Part shown: piece after piece, positions 53,287 to 62,818 of the stretch
Position numbering within the stretch: position 1 is the first letter of the stretch
Layout of the letters: every line of letters begins with the position of its first letter
Source: Solilutibacter pythonis
GTDB taxonomy: Bacteria; Pseudomonadota; Gammaproteobacteria; Xanthomonadales; Xanthomonadaceae
Direction: 5' to 3'
Length of the DNA: 64,000 nucleotides
Assembly (NCBI RefSeq): GCF_003697345.1
Contig: NZ_RFLY01000006.1
Coordinates: forward strand, 109,626 to 173,625
The notes under the pieces: model-generated
The model's input: the letters and a program-made list of their open reading frames with translations, nothing else
Database searches by the model: none
Told to the model about the DNA's origin: nothing
Translations under genes and position numbers: made by a program

Positions 53287-53364
53287 CGTCGTCTCCGGGC
53301 CCGAGGCGGCCAGGATGGCGATGGCATGATGTCGGCGGCAGTGGCCCCGGTCAGCCCAATCGCA

Positions 53365-53383
53365 TGACAGTTGTCAGCTGACA
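53365..53383. promoter_or_regulatory. Overlapping palindromes upstream of the efflux operon
   Basis: TGACAGTTGTCAGCTGACA contains three alternating TGACA/TGTCA half-sites forming two overlapping inverted repeats, the second (TGTCAGCTGACA) perfect. It lies 106 bases upstream of the membrane-fusion gene. Probably a repressor site for the efflux operon; no regulator gene is adjacent. Confidence 0.45.
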
Positions 53384-53488
53384 CGCCCCGCGCCGCATCG
53401 CAGACTGTGCGTCACTCATTGACTTCCGGCAGGTGGCGGTCGTCAGCCTCCCACTGCACACTGTCGCCAAACCACGCCGATACCGACG

Positions 53489-54736
53489 ATGAACGCCTCC
53501 GCCGACCTGCTCAGGGAACTCCGCATCGACCGCCAGGCCACGCCACCGCCCAACCCTCGCCGCAAGTGGTGGGTGGCGGCCGCGGTCATCGCGGCGTTGC
53601 TGGCGCTGGCCGCCGTGTCCGCTTTCTTCGTTAGACCCAAGCCCCTGCCGGTGGATACCGCGACCGCGCGGTCGATCGGCGCCGGCGGCGAAGCGGCCTC
53701 GGTGCTCGATGCCAGCGGTTACGTGGTGGCGCGGCGGATGGCGACCGTCTCGGCGAAAGTGCCGGGCAAGGTGCAGGAGGTGCTGATCGAGGAAGGCCAG
53801 CGCGTCGAGGCGGGCCAGGTGATCGCCCGACTCGATCCCATCGATGCCGCCCAGCAGCGACAACTGGCGCAAGCACAGGTGGCCGCCGCCGAAAGCCAGC
53901 GCGCCGGCGTCGCCGCGCAACTACGCGAGGCCGAGGCCAACGCGACGCGGCTGTCCACGCTGGCCGGGCGGCAGTTGGTCTCGCGGGCGCAGTTGGATAC
54001 CGCCATCGCCCAACGCGACGCCCTGCGCGCGCAATTGACGACCATCGCGCGGCAATCCCGGGTGGCCGAGGCGCAATCGCGGATCGCCCGGCAGGGCGTG
54101 GACAACACCGTGGTGCGCGCGCCGTTCGCCGGTATCGTGACCGCCAAGGCGGCGCAGCCGGGCGAGATCGTCTCGCCGATAGCGGCCGGCGGCGGCTTCA
54201 CCCGCACCGGCATCGGCACCATCGTCGACATGGATTCGCTGGAGATCGAGGTGGAAGTCGGCGAAGCCTACATCGGCCGGGTGCAACCGGGCATGCCGGT
54301 CGAGGCCGGGCTCAACGCCTACCCGGACTGGAATATCCCGGCCGAGGTCATCGCCATCATCCCCGCCGCCGACCGCGGCAAGGCCACGGTCAAGGTGCGG
54401 ATCGGATTGAAAACGAAAGACCCGCGCATCGTGCCGGACATGGGCGTCAAGGTGAGCTTCCTGGAGAAGCCGAAGACCGCCGACACCGCCAAGCCCGAAG
54501 GCGTGCGCGTGCCGGCCGCCGCCATCGCCGAACGCGGCGGCAAGACCGTGGCCTTCGTGGTCGACGCCAACGGCGTCGTGACGATGACGCCGGTCGCCAG
54601 CGCCGAGAAGCTCGGCGAACGCGACGTGCGGATCGTCGCCGGCCTCAAGCCCGGCGACGTGGTGGTGCTGGCCGCGCCGGACACGCTCAAGAGCGGCATG
54701 GCGATCACCGCCAACGACGCCACCGGGGAGGAATAA
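53489..54736 (+). CDS. Periplasmic adaptor (membrane fusion protein) of an ABC efflux system
   Basis: 415 residues. Cytosolic N-terminus, one membrane helix (about 27-48), then the HlyD/MacA layout: biotinyl-lipoyl halves around ASGYVVARRMATVSAKVPGK and RAPFAGIVTAKAAQPGEIVS. An alpha-helical hairpin rich in Ala/Gln sits between them, with beta-barrel and membrane-proximal domains after. It links the inner-membrane ABC transporter to an outer-membrane channel. First gene of a four-gene operon; no outer-membrane factor is encoded here. Confidence 0.92.
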   Translation: MNASADLLRELRIDRQATPPPNPRRKWWVAAAVIAALLALAAVSAFFVRPKPLPVDTATARSIGAGGEAASVLDASGYVVARRMATVSAKVPGKVQEVLIEEGQRVEAGQVIARLDPIDAAQQRQLAQAQVAAAESQRAGVAAQLREAEANATRLSTLAGRQLVSRAQLDTAIAQRDALRAQLTTIARQSRVAEAQSRIARQGVDNTVVRAPFAGIVTAKAAQPGEIVSPIAAGGGFTRTGIGTIVDMDSLEIEVEVGEAYIGRVQPGMPVEAGLNAYPDWNIPAEVIAIIPAADRGKATVKVRIGLKTKDPRIVPDMGVKVSFLEKPKTADTAKPEGVRVPAAAIAERGGKTVAFVVDANGVVTMTPVASAEKLGERDVRIVAGLKPGDVVVLAAPDTLKSGMAITANDATGEE

Positions 54737-54739
54737 GCA

Positions 54740-55441
54740 ATGGCCGCGCCCCTGGTATCGATCCACGACGTCGCCAAGACCTACCGGCGCGGGCCGGAAG
54801 CGCTCGAAGTGCTGCACGACATCCATCTCGAAATCGCCCGCGGCGATTTCGTCGCGCTGATGGGGCCTTCCGGCTCCGGCAAGAGCACGCTGCTGAACCT
54901 CATCGGCGGGCTGGACACGCCAAGCGCCGGCAGCATCGAGATTGAAGGCCAGCGCATCGACCGCATGAAGGAAGGCGAGCTGGCAAAGTGGCGCAGCGAC
55001 CATGTCGGCTTCGTATTCCAGTTCTACAACCTGATGCCCACGCTCAGCGCGCAGAAAAACGTCGAACTACCGCTGCTGCTCACCGACCTGCCGGCCGCCA
55101 AGCGCAGCCGCAACGCCCTGATCGCGCTGACCCTGGTCGGCCTGGGCGATCGCGCCCGCCATCGCCCCAACGAACTCTCCGGCGGCCAGCAGCAGCGCGT
55201 GGCGATTGCCCGCGCCATCGTCTCCGACCCGGTGTTCCTGATCTGCGACGAACCCACCGGCGACCTCGACCGCCAATCCGCCGAGGACGTGCTCAACCTG
55301 CTGGAAATGCTCAACCGCGAGCACGGCAAGACCATCATCATGGTCACTCACGACCCCAAGGCGGCCGGGCACGCCAATCGCGTCATCCACCTCGACAAGG
55401 GCGTGCTGGTGGATGCGCCGATGCCGGCCTCGGCGCGTTGA
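54740..55441 (+). CDS. ABC transporter ATP-binding protein (MacB/LolD type)
   Basis: 233 residues: Walker [12 protein letters not shown] (about 41-51), Q-loop [11 protein letters not shown], signature [14 protein letters not shown], Walker [12 protein letters not shown] and H-loop MVTHD. The phenylalanine-rich Q-loop and the short form fit the LolD/MacB-ATPase subgroup. Starts 3 bases after the adaptor stop. Confidence 0.95.
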   Translation: MAAPLVSIHDVAKTYRRGPEALEVLHDIHLEIARGDFVALMGPSGSGKSTLLNLIGGLDTPSAGSIEIEGQRIDRMKEGELAKWRSDHVGFVFQFYNLMPTLSAQKNVELPLLLTDLPAAKRSRNALIALTLVGLGDRARHRPNELSGGQQQRVAIARAIVSDPVFLICDEPTGDLDRQSAEDVLNLLEMLNREHGKTIIMVTHDPKAAGHANRVIHLDKGVLVDAPMPASAR

Positions 55442-55448
55442 GCGGGCG

Positions 55449-56609
55449 ATGAAATACTTCTCGCTGATCTGGGCCTCGCTCTTTCGCAGCAAGCTGCGGA
55501 CGCTGTTCACCATGCTCTCGGTGGCGACCGCCTTCCTGCTCTTCGGCATGCTGGATTCGGTGCGGGTGGCGTTCAATTCCGGTGGCGACGTGGCCGGGGC
55601 CAACCGGCTGGTGGTGATGTCGAAACTCTCCATCACCCAGATGCTGCCGGTCAGCCTGCAACAGCGTATCGCCGCCGTGCCTGGCGTGCGCCGGGCCGCC
55701 TACGCGGCCTGGTTCGGCGGCATCTACCGGGACCCGAAGAACTTCTTTCCCAATTTCTCGGTGAGCCGCGATTTCATCGCGCTGTACCCGGAATACGCAT
55801 TGCCGAAGGCCGACCGCGCGCGCTTCGAGGCCACCCGCGACGGCGCCATCGTCGGCCAGGCGCTGGCGGAGAAACACGGCTGGAAGGTCGGCGACATCAT
55901 CCCCCTGCAAGCCACCATCTTCCCCAACCGCGACGGCGGCAACGCCTGGCCGCTGAAACTCGCCGGCATCTTCCACGTCAGGGACGCCAAGCGGCGCGCC
56001 GAGGAAAACACCCTGTGGTTCCACTGGGACTACTTCAACGAGGCCAACCAGTACGTCAAGGGCCAGGTGGGTTGGTACGTGGTGGAACTGGCCCCGGGCG
56101 CGAATCCCGACCGCGTGGCCCAGGCCATCGATGCCATCAGCGCGAACTCCGACCGCGAGACCAAGACCCAGACCGAACAGGCGTTCAACCAGGCTTTCAT
56201 CAAGCAGTTCGCCGACATCGGCATGATCGTCACCTCGATCATGGGCGCGGTGTTCTTCACCCTGCTGCTGTTGACCGGCAACACCATGTCGCAGGCGGTG
56301 CGCGAACGCGTACCCGAGCTGGCGGTGCTGAAGACGCTGGGCTTTCGCAACCGCTCGGTGCTGTGGCTGGTGCTGGCCGAATCCACGCTGCTGGTGCTGA
56401 TCGGCGGGCTGACCGGGATGGGCGTGGCCACGCTCGTGATCGGCGGGGTCAGCGCGCAGAGCCAGGGCATCATGCAGATGACTTCGATCCTGCCGCAAAC
56501 CTGGGCCGTGGGCATCGCGCTGATGCTGGCGATCGGCCTCGCCGTCGGCCTGTTCCCGGCGCTGCGGGGCATGCGGCTCAACATCGTCGATGCACTGGCG
56601 GGGCGCTGA
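55449..56609 (+). CDS. ABC transporter permease, FtsX/MacB type (first)
   Basis: 386 residues from the ATG at 55449. One N-terminal helix, a large periplasmic MacB_PCD-like domain (about 45-265), then three helices of the FtsX fold. These include MAVGIALMLAIGLAVGLFPALR-type terminal sequence and ERVPELAVLKTLGFRNRSVL as the coupling helix region. Mechanotransmission-type permease rather than a channel transporter. Confidence 0.92.
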   Translation: MKYFSLIWASLFRSKLRTLFTMLSVATAFLLFGMLDSVRVAFNSGGDVAGANRLVVMSKLSITQMLPVSLQQRIAAVPGVRRAAYAAWFGGIYRDPKNFFPNFSVSRDFIALYPEYALPKADRARFEATRDGAIVGQALAEKHGWKVGDIIPLQATIFPNRDGGNAWPLKLAGIFHVRDAKRRAEENTLWFHWDYFNEANQYVKGQVGWYVVELAPGANPDRVAQAIDAISANSDRETKTQTEQAFNQAFIKQFADIGMIVTSIMGAVFFTLLLLTGNTMSQAVRERVPELAVLKTLGFRNRSVLWLVLAESTLLVLIGGLTGMGVATLVIGGVSAQSQGIMQMTSILPQTWAVGIALMLAIGLAVGLFPALRGMRLNIVDALAGR

Positions 56610-56610
56610 C

Positions 56611-57927
56611 ATGCGAAAGCTGAAGCACGCCCTCACCAACCTCGCCATCGGCCTGGGCGTCGCACTCCTCCTGGCGCTGTGGATGGCGCTGCCCTGGCAG
56701 GGGGCGCTGGTCGCGCTGGCCCTCCTCGGCGTCTGGCTCGCGGCCAGCCGCGGCGGGCGGCTGACGTGGCTTGCGACCCGGCTCGGGCTCGCCAGCCTGC
56801 CGCAACGCTGGGGCGCCTCGCTGGTGATCGTCATCGGTATCGCCGGCGTGGTCGGCGTGCTGGTGGCGATGCTGGCGATGGGCGAAGGCTTCGCCACCAC
56901 GCTCAAGGGCACCGGCAGCGACAAGAGCGCGATCCTGCTGCGCGGCGGCTCACAGGCCGAGACCAATTCCGTCATCACCCGCGACCAGGCGGTCCTGGTC
57001 GGCGGCCTGCCCGGCATCGCCCGCGACGACGAAGGACGGCCGCTGGTCTCGCCGGAGATTTCGCAGGTGGTCAACCTGCCGAGCAAGGCCGATGGCTCGG
57101 ACGCCAACGTGCAGATGCGCGGCATCGGCCCGGCCGGCTGGAAGGTCCGGCCACGGCTGCGCATCGTGCGCGGCCGCGCCTTCACGCCCGGCAAGCGCGA
57201 GCTGGTGGTCGGCCAGGGCGTGACCGGGCAATTCCGCGGCGTCGAAATCGGCCAGACGCTGGTATTCGCCCACCAGCCTTGGGAAGTGGTCGGCGTGTTC
57301 GCCAGCGGCGACGCCCACGATTCCGAACTGTGGACCGATGCCGAAACGCTCTCGGGCGCCAGCCGCTACAAGATCTGGCAATCGATCAGCGTCGGGCTGG
57401 ATGGCAGGGACGGACTGGCACGGCTGAAGGCCGCGCTGGCCGCCGATCCGCGCCTGAAACTCGATGCCGAAACCACCCGCCACTACTACGGCAAACAATC
57501 GGAACGGCTGAAGAAGCTGCTCGACATCCTGGGCCGGGTGATCGGCACGATCATGGCGATCGGCGCGGTGTTCGGCGCGCTCAACTCGATGTACGCGGCG
57601 GTGGCCGGGCGCGCCCGCGAGATCGCCACCCTGCGCGCCATCGGCTTCCGCGGCGGCCCGGTGGTGATGGCGGTGATGCTGGAAACCATGCTGCTGGCTG
57701 CGGCCGGCGGCGTGCTCGGCGCCGGCCTCGCCTGGCTCGTGTTCAACGGCTACAGCGTCAGCACGCTGGGAGAGAACTTCAGCCAAGTGGTGTTCCAGTT
57801 CCACGTCAGCCCATCCCTGCTGTGGACGGGCTTGAAGTGGGCGCTCGGCATCGGCCTGGTCGGCGGCCTGTTCCCGGCCTTGCGCGCGGCGCGGATGCCC
57901 GTGACCGAGGCCCTGCGGGCGGTGTGA
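56611..57927 (+). CDS. ABC transporter permease, FtsX/MacB type (second)
   Basis: 438 residues from the ATG at 56611, 1 base after the previous stop. It has an extra N-terminal membrane segment (about 13-45), then the same MacB_PCD plus three-helix plan. The coupling region GRAREIATLRAIGFRGGPVV and the ending GLFPALRAARMPVTEALRAV are typical. Two different permeases imply a heterodimer. Substrate unknown; such systems export peptides, antibiotics or envelope lipids. Confidence 0.92.
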   Translation: MRKLKHALTNLAIGLGVALLLALWMALPWQGALVALALLGVWLAASRGGRLTWLATRLGLASLPQRWGASLVIVIGIAGVVGVLVAMLAMGEGFATTLKGTGSDKSAILLRGGSQAETNSVITRDQAVLVGGLPGIARDDEGRPLVSPEISQVVNLPSKADGSDANVQMRGIGPAGWKVRPRLRIVRGRAFTPGKRELVVGQGVTGQFRGVEIGQTLVFAHQPWEVVGVFASGDAHDSELWTDAETLSGASRYKIWQSISVGLDGRDGLARLKAALAADPRLKLDAETTRHYYGKQSERLKKLLDILGRVIGTIMAIGAVFGALNSMYAAVAGRAREIATLRAIGFRGGPVVMAVMLETMLLAAAGGVLGAGLAWLVFNGYSVSTLGENFSQVVFQFHVSPSLLWTGLKWALGIGLVGGLFPALRAARMPVTEALRAV

Positions 57928-57933
57928 GCCACG

Positions 57934-58833
57934 CTAACGGCGCCGGCTCCGCGCCGCCTTCGCCAGCGTGATCACCACCACCCCGGCCAGGATCACCGCC
58001 ATCGCGCCCAGTTCCGCGGCGGTGGCGCGCTCGCCGGCCAGCCAAGCCCCCAGCATCACGGCGATCGCCGGGTTGACGTAGGCATAGCTGGAAGCCAGCG
58101 TCGGCCGCACATGGTGCAGTAGCCAGACGTAGGCGCTGAAACCGACAATCGAGCCGAACATCACCAGATAGGCCCAGGCGGCCAGCGCCTTGGGCGTCGG
58201 CATGGCGGCGAAACGCTCGCCGGTGAGCAACGCGATCACGATCATCAACACGCCGCCGCAAAGCATCTGCCCGGCCGCGGTCATGAAGGGCGAAGGCAGA
58301 TCGCGGCCACGGCTCCAGATCGAACCAAACGACCACGACAGCGCAGCCGCCAGCAAGGCCAGCAATCCCGGCATCGAGCCATTCATCGCCCCGCCGGCAT
58401 TGAGCCAGACCACGCCGACGAAACCGATGGCGATGCCGCCCCATTCGACCCGCGTCGGCTTCTCGCCGCGCATCATCGAGAACAGGCCCATCCAGATCGG
58501 CGCCGAGGCCACCGCCACCGCCGCCAGCCCCGAGGACACGGTCTGCTCGGCGTAGTTCACCATGCCGTTGCCGAAGGACAGCAACAGCATGCCCATCACC
58601 GCCACGTTGCGCCATTGTCGGCGGCTGGGCCCCGCCTCGCCGCGCAGGCGCAGCACGGTGAACATCAACGTGCCCGCCACGACGAAACGAATGCCGCCCA
58701 GCAGGAACGGCGGGAAACCGCCTTCCAGCGCGAAGCGGATGCCGAGGTAGGTGGAACCCCAGACGACATAGACGGCGGCCAGCGCCAGCGCGACCGCCAG
58801 GGGCCGCGGCGCAGCGGAAGTGGAATCGGACAT
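57934..58833 (-). CDS. yedA: EamA-family exporter YedA-like
   Basis: 299 residues from the ATG at 58833. Ten helices in two EamA repeats. Close to E. coli YedA at VYVVWGSTYLGIRFALEGG, the GNGMVNYAEQTVSSGLAAV segment and SSYAYVNPAIAVMLGAWLAG. Inner-membrane exporter of unknown substrate (amino acids or drugs suspected). Convergent with the efflux operon, separated by 6 bases. Confidence 0.9.
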   Translation of the reverse strand: MSDSTSAAPRPLAVALALAAVYVVWGSTYLGIRFALEGGFPPFLLGGIRFVVAGTLMFTVLRLRGEAGPSRRQWRNVAVMGMLLLSFGNGMVNYAEQTVSSGLAAVAVASAPIWMGLFSMMRGEKPTRVEWGGIAIGFVGVVWLNAGGAMNGSMPGLLALLAAALSWSFGSIWSRGRDLPSPFMTAAGQMLCGGVLMIVIALLTGERFAAMPTPKALAAWAYLVMFGSIVGFSAYVWLLHHVRPTLASSYAYVNPAIAVMLGAWLAGERATAAELGAMAVILAGVVVITLAKAARSRRR

Positions 58834-58903
58834 GGCGTCATTGTGCCGGAGCCCGCACGCGCCGCGCATGCCATTTCCGACCCTCTCAGCCGGTGGAAAG
58901 ACA

Positions 58904-58926
58904 AACGCCCGGCCAGGCCGGGCGTT
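58904..58926 (-). terminator. Intrinsic terminator after prc
   Basis: Stem AACGCCCGGC / GCCGGGCGTT (58904-58926 with a short loop), followed on the minus strand by TGTCTTTCC. It lies about 48 bases past the prc stop. Confidence 0.8.
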
Positions 58927-58973
58927 GCGCTTCACACGTTCATACTTTCACGCGAAAGAAGGGCGGAGGCCGG

Positions 58974-61262
58974 TCAGTCGGCCCAGCGCCCCGGCGCGGT
59001 CGATTGCGGCAGCACCTTGGCCGCCAGCGCGCGGTCGCCATCGAGCAGGCGCGCGGCATCGCCGAGGATCGCCGCCGCCTCGCGCAGGAATGGATCGGGC
59101 AGCTTCTCGGCCAGCTTGTCGCGCTCGGCCTCGCGGGCGACATCGCGCTCCAGCCGGTTCAGGCCGTCGTCCATGCCGTCATCGGCCAGCGGGTCCAGCG
59201 GCAGGCCCAGGCGCTTGCGCTCGGCCTGGCGGAACTTGCGCTTGGTCTCCTGCTTATCGCGCTCGGCGCGGCGTTCGTCGACGTTGAGACTGATCCACTT
59301 CTTCTCGCGCTGGGCGCGGAACTCGGCGGCATCCTCGACCCGCCACTGGTATTCCACGTCCTTGGCCGCGCGCGTCTCGTGCAGCCGGGTCAGCACCGGC
59401 AACAGGCCGGCGAACTGGCCGTAGGTGACGTGCGGCGACGCGGCGATCTTGGTCCACGGCAGGGCGTTGTCGAAGGTGTTTTCGCCGTATTCGGAAGCAT
59501 CGACAGTGACCGGAAACGGGATATCCGGGCTGACCCCCTTGTTCTGGGTACTGCCGCCGCTGGGGCGGAAGAACTGGGCGACGGTGAGCTTGACGTCGCC
59601 ATACTGGGCCGCGCCCTGGTTCTGGACGATGCGATCCAGCCCGACCATCGCCTGCACCGTACCCTTGCCGAAGCTGGTCTCGCCGATGATAAGGCCGCGC
59701 CCGTAATCCTGGATCGCCCCGGCGACGATCTCCGAGGCCGAGGCCGAGGCCCGGTTGATCAGCACCGCCAACGGGCCGTCCCAGGCCATGCCCGGCTCGC
59801 GGTCGGCGCGCACGCCGATGCGGCCGCCGGCCTGGCGCTCCTGCACCACCGGCCCCTGGTCGATGAACAAACCGGTGATCGCCACCGCCTCGTCCAGCGA
59901 GCCGCCGCCGTTGTTGCGCAGGTCGAGCACCACGCCATCGAGCTTCTCCTTGCGGAAATCGGCGAGGATACGGGCCACGTCGCGCGAGGCCGAGGCGCCT
60001 TCGACATCGCGGGCGCGGCGGGCAGAAAAGTCCTGGTAGAACGACGGCAGCTTGACCACGCCGACACGGCGCGGCGGCTGTCCAGCGGCCTCGGGCAGTT
60101 GGATGATCTCCGGCTTGGCCTGGCTGTCGGCCAGCACCACCTTGTCGCGGGTCAACTGGATACGGACCGGCTTGCCATCGACCGGCGCGCTGGCCGGCAG
60201 GATGTCCAGCCGCACCACGCTGCCCTTGTCGCCACGAATCTTGGCGACCACGTCGTCGATACGCCAGCCGACCACATCCTCCATCGCCCCTTGCGCGCCC
60301 TGGCCGACGGCGACGATACGGTCGCCGGGCTTCAGCCGGGCATCGCGCGCGGCCGGACCGCCGGGGATCAGCTCCATGATGGTGACGATGTCCTCGCGCT
60401 TCTGGAGCTGCGCGCCGATGCCCTGCAACGACAGCGACATCTGCTGGTTGAAATTCTCGGCGGCGCGCGGGTTGAAATAGTTGGTATGCGGGTCGATCGA
60501 GCCGGTGTAGGCGTTCAGCGCGGTCTGGAAGATGTCCTCGGCGTTGAGATCGTCGATACCCTTGGCCACGTTGGCGTAGCGCTTGTCGAGGGTCTTGCGG
60601 ATATCCTCCGGCGACTTGCCGGCCAGCTTCAGGCGCAGCCAGTCATAGCGCACCGACTGCCGCCACAGCGCATCGAGCGCCGCGGCATCGCTGGCCCAGG
60701 GCACGTCCTTGCGGTCGTATTCGTAGCGATCCTCGCCGGTGAAATCGAAGATGTCCTGTTTGAGCAGCGCGCGGGCGTATTCCGAGCGCGCCTTAACGCG
60801 CTCGCGGTAGCGCTGGAACACCGCATAGGTCGGGTTGAAATCGCCCCCCGTGATCGCCTCGACCATCAAGCGATCGCCCGCGCCGAAACCGTCGATGTCG
60901 GCGCGCGTCAGGTAGACCTTGGAGGGATCGAGCGATTCCAGATAGCGCTTCCACACCTCCGCCCCCAGCGCCGCGTCCAGCTCGCGCGGGCGGTAGGCGA
61001 AGCGACTGCTGGACAAAAGCCCATGCACCACCGCGGCGGTATCGGTCTGCGCCCGGGTGGTGACGAAGGCGCTGGCGGCCGGCTTGCGCGCGGCATTCCC
61101 GCTGGCCGGCCGGCGGGCGGGCGGGGCGACGGGCGGAACGGCTTCGGCCGGTAGCGCCGGGCGCTCCGGCGCGGTGCGCGGCGGCAGAGCGCCATCGGCC
61201 ATGGCCAGCAGCGAGATCGGGGCCGCCAGGGCCAGGGAGAGCAAGGTGTGGCGTAGTTTCAT
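58974..61262 (-). CDS. prc: Tail-specific C-terminal processing protease (Prc/Tsp)
   Basis: 762 residues from the ATG at 61262 (MKLRHTLLSLALAAP), with a signal peptide. Order: N-terminal DUF3340-like region (about 60-250), PDZ domain (LQGIGAQLQKREDIVTIMEL onward, about 270-370), S41 protease core and a C-terminal DUF3340-type helical domain. The catalytic Ser is in NRASASASEIVAG and the catalytic Lys in GETSFGKGTVQ. It trims or degrades periplasmic proteins from the C-terminus, including some cell-wall enzymes. Standalone, with its own terminator. Confidence 0.95.
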   Translation of the reverse strand: MKLRHTLLSLALAAPISLLAMADGALPPRTAPERPALPAEAVPPVAPPARRPASGNAARKPAASAFVTTRAQTDTAAVVHGLLSSSRFAYRPRELDAALGAEVWKRYLESLDPSKVYLTRADIDGFGAGDRLMVEAITGGDFNPTYAVFQRYRERVKARSEYARALLKQDIFDFTGEDRYEYDRKDVPWASDAAALDALWRQSVRYDWLRLKLAGKSPEDIRKTLDKRYANVAKGIDDLNAEDIFQTALNAYTGSIDPHTNYFNPRAAENFNQQMSLSLQGIGAQLQKREDIVTIMELIPGGPAARDARLKPGDRIVAVGQGAQGAMEDVVGWRIDDVVAKIRGDKGSVVRLDILPASAPVDGKPVRIQLTRDKVVLADSQAKPEIIQLPEAAGQPPRRVGVVKLPSFYQDFSARRARDVEGASASRDVARILADFRKEKLDGVVLDLRNNGGGSLDEAVAITGLFIDQGPVVQERQAGGRIGVRADREPGMAWDGPLAVLINRASASASEIVAGAIQDYGRGLIIGETSFGKGTVQAMVGLDRIVQNQGAAQYGDVKLTVAQFFRPSGGSTQNKGVSPDIPFPVTVDASEYGENTFDNALPWTKIAASPHVTYGQFAGLLPVLTRLHETRAAKDVEYQWRVEDAAEFRAQREKKWISLNVDERRAERDKQETKRKFRQAERKRLGLPLDPLADDGMDDGLNRLERDVAREAERDKLAEKLPDPFLREAAAILGDAARLLDGDRALAAKVLPQSTAPGRWAD

Positions 61263-61603
61263 CGAAACACTCTTCGGTCTGGGCATCATGCCGGCATCGG
61301 CACAGCGTGCACCAAATTCCGACCGTGCAACAGTGCATAAAGTTGCATGCCGATGCCAGACGACAGGCACGTCAGGTTAGCCGCCGCGCCCCGGCACCGC
61401 GTGAACCGGGCCGAAGCGGGGAAATGCCGGCTGGCGACCAATGGCCTTCCGGGTGAAATGCCGTTACAACGCCAAGCCGGCTGAGCGGCGGCTCTCTCCC
61501 ATCAATGGCGAATTCCCCGGCGCCGACTGACCGCTATCGATCGTGCGGATCGATCACACCAGGGCCGACATCATCCCAGTCGGAGACGCGCATCGTCGCC
61601 CAT
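61263..61603. other. Gene-free stretch upstream of the repeat array
   Basis: About 340 bases before the array carry the prc promoter side but no convincing reading frame. It is here that base composition changes from the GC-rich chromosome to the AT-richer array. Confidence 0.55.
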
Positions 61604-61715
61604 GGCGACCCGGCAACAATTGAGCGAGCGAAAGTAAAAGAGTTCGTGATGGGGCAAACCTGCTTCAAGGAGCGCTGAAACTACGCGAATACCCCAACGC
61701 CGGAACGTCCAGGGG
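61604..61715 (+). pseudogene. Decayed copy of the array unit (unit 0)
   Basis: 61604-61678 reads GDPATIERAKVKEFVMGQTC and then a stop, matching GDPVAIERAKAKDFVMGS in the unit-2 upstream gene. Immediately after, CTACGCGAATACC at 61681 resembles the 3' end of the zeta-like fragment (CTGCGCGAATACC). It therefore looks like an old unit with its middle deleted. It is followed by a promoter-like spacer similar to those between intact units. Confidence 0.55.
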
Positions 61716-61805
61716 GCATAGGTACAACCCCATGCCCCGCGCTATCACGCCCCCCATGCCAGGGCTTATATAGTGGCCCCAAAACCAGGTGAAATGGAGT
61801 ACTTC

Positions 61806-62159
61806 ATGTCCCCTCTACCGCCACCTCCAGTTCCACAGAAACTGCGGGAAATGCTCAGGGATTATCCAGAGCATATCGTGCGCTTGCAGGAAGTGCTGAA
61901 CTCAGCGATTGACCCAACCAAGACCCATTTGATGCCATTTGATGAGGCGATCTGGGCGCTTGAAGGCGCGCTGGAAGCCTTCATCGATGAAACCCGCAAA
62001 GAGCTCCGGGCCGCTGAAGCCAGTGGCGATCCGGCGGCGATTGCGAGAGCAGAGGAAAAGATTTCCCTAATGCGGCGTGCGCATTCCAGCAATGGAGGAA
62101 TGCGGGACTTACACACCCTTCGCATGTATTTCGATGCAAACAAGAGAGCGTTCGAATGA
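61806..62159 (+). CDS. Array gene A, copy 1 (unknown, possible antitoxin)
   Basis: 117 residues from the ATG at 61806. GGAG 6 bases upstream decides this start over the ATG at 61794, which has its ribosome site only 1 base away. Proline-rich N-terminus (MSPLPPPPVPQKLREML), then a predicted helical body with EAIWALEGALEAFIDETRKE (about 50-70) and a C-terminal helix DLHTLRMYFDANKRAFE. No known domain. The gene ends in ATGA overlap with gene B, the usual coupling of toxin-antitoxin pairs. Confidence 0.75.
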   Translation: MSPLPPPPVPQKLREMLRDYPEHIVRLQEVLNSAIDPTKTHLMPFDEAIWALEGALEAFIDETRKELRAAEASGDPAAIARAEEKISLMRRAHSSNGGMRDLHTLRMYFDANKRAFE

Positions 62160-62395
62160 GCGCGCCACATGATCGCCTCGATCCGAAAACGCATGCGAGC
62201 ATCCTTTCCAAGGAAGTAATTCCTGAAAGCAGGTTGGATGAACTCCTCTCGCATGAACGCCCGAAGGCCATCATCTTGGCGGGGCAACCTGGCGCCGGCA
62301 AGGGTAGCTTGGCGGATGCCGCGAAGATCGAACTTGCCAACAATGTTGTAAAGATCGACCCCAACGAACTCCGCGAATACCACCCGACATCGTAA
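62156..62395 (+). CDS. Array gene B, copy 1: N-terminal fragment of a zeta-like toxin
   Basis: 79 residues, overlapping gene A. RPKAIILAGQPGAGKGSLAD is a P-loop like that of zeta toxins, with Gly in place of the usual Ser/Thr after the Walker lysine. VVKIDPNELREYHP is the zeta-type motif that follows. Complete zeta toxins are 250-290 residues; this one stops right after YHPTS, so the kinase core that binds UDP-sugars is missing. Likely a truncated or decoy copy. Confidence 0.8.
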   Translation: MSAPHDRLDPKTHASILSKEVIPESRLDELLSHERPKAIILAGQPGAGKGSLADAAKIELANNVVKIDPNELREYHPTS

Positions 62396-62473
62396 CGTTA
62401 TACCCAGCCCTGTCGCCCCCCCCCGTATCTGGGCTTATAGTGCCCCCCAAGACCAGGTGAAATGGAGTACTTC
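62396..62473 (+). promoter_or_regulatory. Repeated spacer with promoter-like element
   Basis: A 78-base spacer (copies also at 63055-63133 and 63724-63798) contains CCCAGCC...ATCTGGG, then CTTATAGTGC and a ribosome site before gene A. A related stretch precedes unit 1. Conservation between units suggests each has its own promoter; no good -35 is seen. Confidence 0.45.
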
Positions 62474-62818
62474 ATGCCCCCTCTGCCGCCACCTCCAGTC
62501 CCACAGAAGCTGCGCGAAATGCTCAGGGACTATCCAGAGCATATTCAAACCCTCCAAGATGACTTGAATGATGTGGTAGCCAAACCATTCAAGGGCACCC
62601 CCATGTTTGAGCAAGCCATCTGGGCGCTTGAAGGTGCGCTGGAAGCCTTCATCGATGAAGCTCGCGACGAACTCCAGGCCGCCGAGGCCAGTGGCGATCC
62701 GGTAGCGATTGAGCGGGCGAAGGCGAAAGATTTCGTCATGGGCTCCACTCGGATGAACATGGGTGGTATGCCAGACTTGTGGGACTACTTAGAGACTCAA
62801 AAGGAGGCGTTCGAATGA
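62474..62818 (+). CDS. Array gene A, copy 2
   Basis: 114 residues from the ATG at 62474 (MPPLPPPPVPQKL), three shorter than copies 1 and 3. The most divergent copy: its C-terminus reads FVMGSTRMNMGGMPDLWDYL and lacks the RRAHSSNGG stretch. The central EQAIWALEGALEAFIDEARD is shared. Coupled to gene B copy 2 by ATGA. Confidence 0.75.
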   Translation: MPPLPPPPVPQKLREMLRDYPEHIQTLQDDLNDVVAKPFKGTPMFEQAIWALEGALEAFIDEARDELQAAEASGDPVAIERAKAKDFVMGSTRMNMGGMPDLWDYLETQKEAFE

